This document shows positions 61,420 through 64,000 of a stretch of 64,000 nt of DNA, piece after piece. Position 1 is the first letter of the stretch; every line of letters begins with the position of its first letter. Origin of the DNA: Charina bottae. Its lineage: Eukaryota > Chordata > Lepidosauria > Squamata > Charinaidae. A model generated the notes under the pieces. That model worked only from the letters and a program-made list of their open reading frames with translations, made no database searches and was not told the origin of the DNA. The position numbers and the translations under genes are program-made. The stretch lies in the NCBI GenBank assembly GCA_023362775.1, contig JALMGJ010000020.1, forward strand, positions 5,419,001 to 5,483,000, written 5' to 3'.

Positions 61420-63083
61420 TGTTTTTTTAAAAATTAAAGATTTATTTTTAAAAATTCAACAAATACATAAAAACTACAAGAAATGAAATAATACTACAAG
61501 AAAAAAAGAACTAAAAAGTGTGAAAGTACAAAAAGAACTACTACCTACTACATACATAATGACTTCCAACTTTCTACAACAAAGATATAGATAACTCAAT
61601 ATCAATCGCTTACTCTAATTTAAGCAGGAGTAAACATTACTTCTATAAAGCATTTCCATTCTCAATATAACATTTCCTCTAAAACTAACTATTTTTCCCT
61701 CGAGAAGAATATATAAAGAAAACATTTTTATAACATAATTTTTTCCACCTAATAGACAGATAATCAAATATTATCCTTCTTCATTACAATTTTACTCCTA
61801 ACCAAACCATTTATATAGTTAAACATTATATCTCCACCATTACATATTTAAACAATGACCTTATTAATATCCTTTCACCCAAGATAAATTCATTATCCCA
61901 AAAGCAAAAACATATGTCTAAACCTTTAAAAGACCATCCTAATAAACACAATTAAACAACCCACTTCAAAGTAAACTAAGGCATTTATATATCTCACTGT
62001 TACACACAAGGCTTTCTCCTTGTAAAGTCCAACTCATCTTCAAGGACCTTCCATCCTTTGAGGCTTAAATCTTGTCTTTGATCTTGATATTCCAAGAATG
62101 CAGCCATTTCTGTTCCCTTTATGCCCAAAGCCTTTCCTTCTTCAAAATTGACATTCCAGAGGCGAATCTTCTTCCTTTCACTTTTTGGCTTTGGGACGTT
62201 ACTCCTCATTTTCTTCTTTGAAACGGGAACATTATTCTAGAAATAACTTTCACCCTTGTCGTTTTCATCCTTTTCAGTTTGTTGGTAGACTTTAGTTTCC
62301 ACAAGTTCTGAAAGGTGCTCCAGAGTATGAATAACCTTGAGGTAAAGCTCCTTGAAAATATATTTAATGTCTTCCATGTCCCTCCACAGAATGTTATGGC
62401 GCCCTCTAGTACCTCAGGAACATATTAGGCAAAAGACTGAGAAAGTCCTTTAGACAAAAAATGTTGATTAGACATGAAAGCAAAAGTGAGAAAGTGAGAA
62501 TAAACAAAGCAGTTCTCCCGGGACGAAAGCAGATAGATCAAAATTCAGCTCCGCAGATTGAACGAAGTGGATAATTCTTTCGTAATCCTTCAAACTTTGA
62601 AAAAATAACAGTAAACAGCAAAAATCTTTAAATCCAACAATATAATTTAAAAAGAAAAATATATATTAAAAAAAGCCAAATTAATAACTTCCAAAAATAA
62701 TGAAAATCACCAAGAGGTTCCGCATTTCTTTGTTGCAAAAAGCCTCTCCTTAGTAACAAACAAAAAGGAAAAAAAATGTGTTTTAGAAATGGGGCAGGCA
62801 GCTTTTCACTCCGTTTAAGGCTTTAGCACCATTTTTAAAAAGTTGGCAACCCCGCCTCCCGGCTGCTAGCTCACCAGTTGATCGCAAAATGCCATTTTAC
62901 ACTCTTCTGGCTGCATCCAGCCATCCAGAGAACAGATGGGGCAATTCCTGGGGCTCTCCTTAATCTGGAGAGCATTTCTGGGCTCTAAGGAGACCTGCCT
63001 GAGCCCAAAAAAAGGTCCACGCTGCCCGGTCTACTGCGGAGATCGCATAGTCACGTCTCAAGTCGCCAATCCTCCACCGGACG
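61420..63083 (-). mobile_element. L1-like element without transcriptase
   Basis: It begins with T/A-rich sequence on the + strand, so its poly(A) end is on the left. A 69-codon minus frame (62209-62000) reads MRSNVPKPKSERKKIRLWNV and QDLSLKGWKVLEDELDFTRR, resembling an L1 ORF1 end. A GC-rich 5' part lies at 62830-63083. The flanks GGGAAGTTTGTGTT (about 61412) and GGGACTTTGTGTT (about 63088) look like an imperfect target duplication. No endonuclease or transcriptase motif is visible. Confidence 0.6.
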
Positions 63084-63623
63084 TCAGGGGACTTTGTGTT
63101 GAGTTTACATAAAACGTTTGAATTTCTCAGCCAGGACTGCAGAGAACATAAATAGACAACTGCCCCTAGAGCTGTGTAGGAAATGTAAGGCGAGTTTATT
63201 GTAACTGTGGAAAATGTGGGAAGAGGATTTGAATGCAAGAGGGTATAAGATCGGGCTATTGGATGCTATCAGCAGATGGAAATGGCTTTAGTTCTGATGT
63301 AACAATAAACATTCAGATCTGGCCATGCTTTGTGAGGTTCTGGGAAGCTTCAGCCAAGTTCTCTCCTACGCTATGAAACCTGATAGTCTGAGACTGTTGA
63401 TGAGATTATTGCTTCTTGCTTAAAAAAAGTAGCTTTTCAAAGAAATGTTAACATTTGTGCTATGCTCAACCCTTCTCTTTTAATACAGAGTCATTTGATT
63501 TGAAAGTAGTTAAAAGAACATTGTCTATGATTTATTGTCAAACTAGAGAGTCAACTATACATACAGTAGTGGAGTACGTTCATGATTAGAATGTAAAATA
63601 AATTATTTAGAATATTAGTAAAG

Positions 63624-63870
63624 GTAAAGGTTCCCCCTGCACATTTGTGCAGTCGTGTCCAACTCTAGGGGCCGGTGCTCATCTCCGTTTGTTAGCCGAA
63701 GAGCCAGCGCTGTCCGAAGACGCTTCCACGGTCATGTGGCCGGCATGACGCGCGGGGAACACTGTTACCTTCCATCAAAGTGGTACCTATTAATCTACTT
63801 GCATTTGCATGCTTTCAAATTGCTAGGTTGGCAAGAGCTGGGGTGAGTGCGGGAGCTCACTCCGTCAATA
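63624..63870 (-). mobile_element. 5'-truncated Sauria-type SINE with 17-bp target duplication
   Basis: TTAGAATATTAGTAAAG flanks it exactly at 63607-63623 and 63871-63887. It contains the reversed tail, the Bov-B-like 3' part and the body to GGGAGCTCACTCCG, but not the tRNA-derived head with the polymerase III promoter. Confidence 0.94.
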
Positions 63871-64000
63871 TTAGAATATTAGTAAAGCACGGAAATTAAG
63901 AGTGACATTTCTCATCAGCCTGCCCCCCATATCCATCGCAAAATAGTTGGGTAAGTGATCTTGCAGTAAAGATAACACCTCCTTGGAGTCAAGCTTGACT

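Overview
The window is vertebrate, intron-rich genomic DNA, most likely from a squamate reptile (lizard or snake). Seven constitutive or alternative exons plus one further exon of the receptor tyrosine kinase gene ERBB4 are read on the + strand. The intervening DNA is filled with a squamate-type repeat set: tRNA-derived SINEs with a Bov-B-like 3' half (Sauria SINE type), RTE/Bov-B LINEs, CR1, L2-like and L1 LINEs, MIR-like SINEs and non-autonomous hAT transposons. No bacterial, plasmid or viral gene organisation is present. The species cannot be named from the sequence.

ERBB4 layout (exon numbers follow the human gene from memory): exon 13 (10754-10886), exon 14 (16460-16553), exon 15 (17108-17262), alternative juxtamembrane exon JM-b (28923-28967), alternative juxtamembrane exon JM-a (29092-29166), exon 17 with the transmembrane helix (47394-47526), exon 18 with the kinase glycine loop (51325-51447) and exon 19 with the catalytic lysine (51867-51965). 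All exons have AG/GT borders, their phases fit each other, and together they encode the end of the extracellular cysteine-rich domain IV, the stalk, the membrane helix and the start of the kinase. The window starts inside the intron before exon 13 and ends inside the intron after exon 19; I did not find the neighbouring exons.

Repeats by region. 0-10 kb: Sauria SINEs, a 2.7-kb decayed Bov-B LINE, two hAT elements, an L1 endonuclease fragment and a small palindromic rearrangement. 11-20 kb: L2-like and CR1 remnants and one unassigned 208-codon ORF. 21.8-22.0 kb: a 241-bp hairpin. 23-28.4 kb: an L2-like LINE broken by nested insertions with readable target-site duplications. 29.8-34 kb: repeat-poor intron. 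36.7-47 kb: L2-like LINE, palindromic DNA transposon pieces, SINEs and a hAT element inside a LINE tail. 52.4-55.5 kb: another LINE on the minus strand. 56.7-63.9 kb: LINE tail, SINEs, hAT and an L1-like element.

The points most worth following are: the JM-b/JM-a exon pair with a TGCATG (RBFOX-type) motif in the 124-nt intron between them; two hAT elements with different termini that carry the same 40-bp GC-box/CCAAT-box tandem unit; the long hairpin at 21.8 kb; a pair of ~1.66-kb L1-like elements with no recognisable reverse transcriptase; and two small template-switch-like rearrangements. I found no clearly new multi-gene system.
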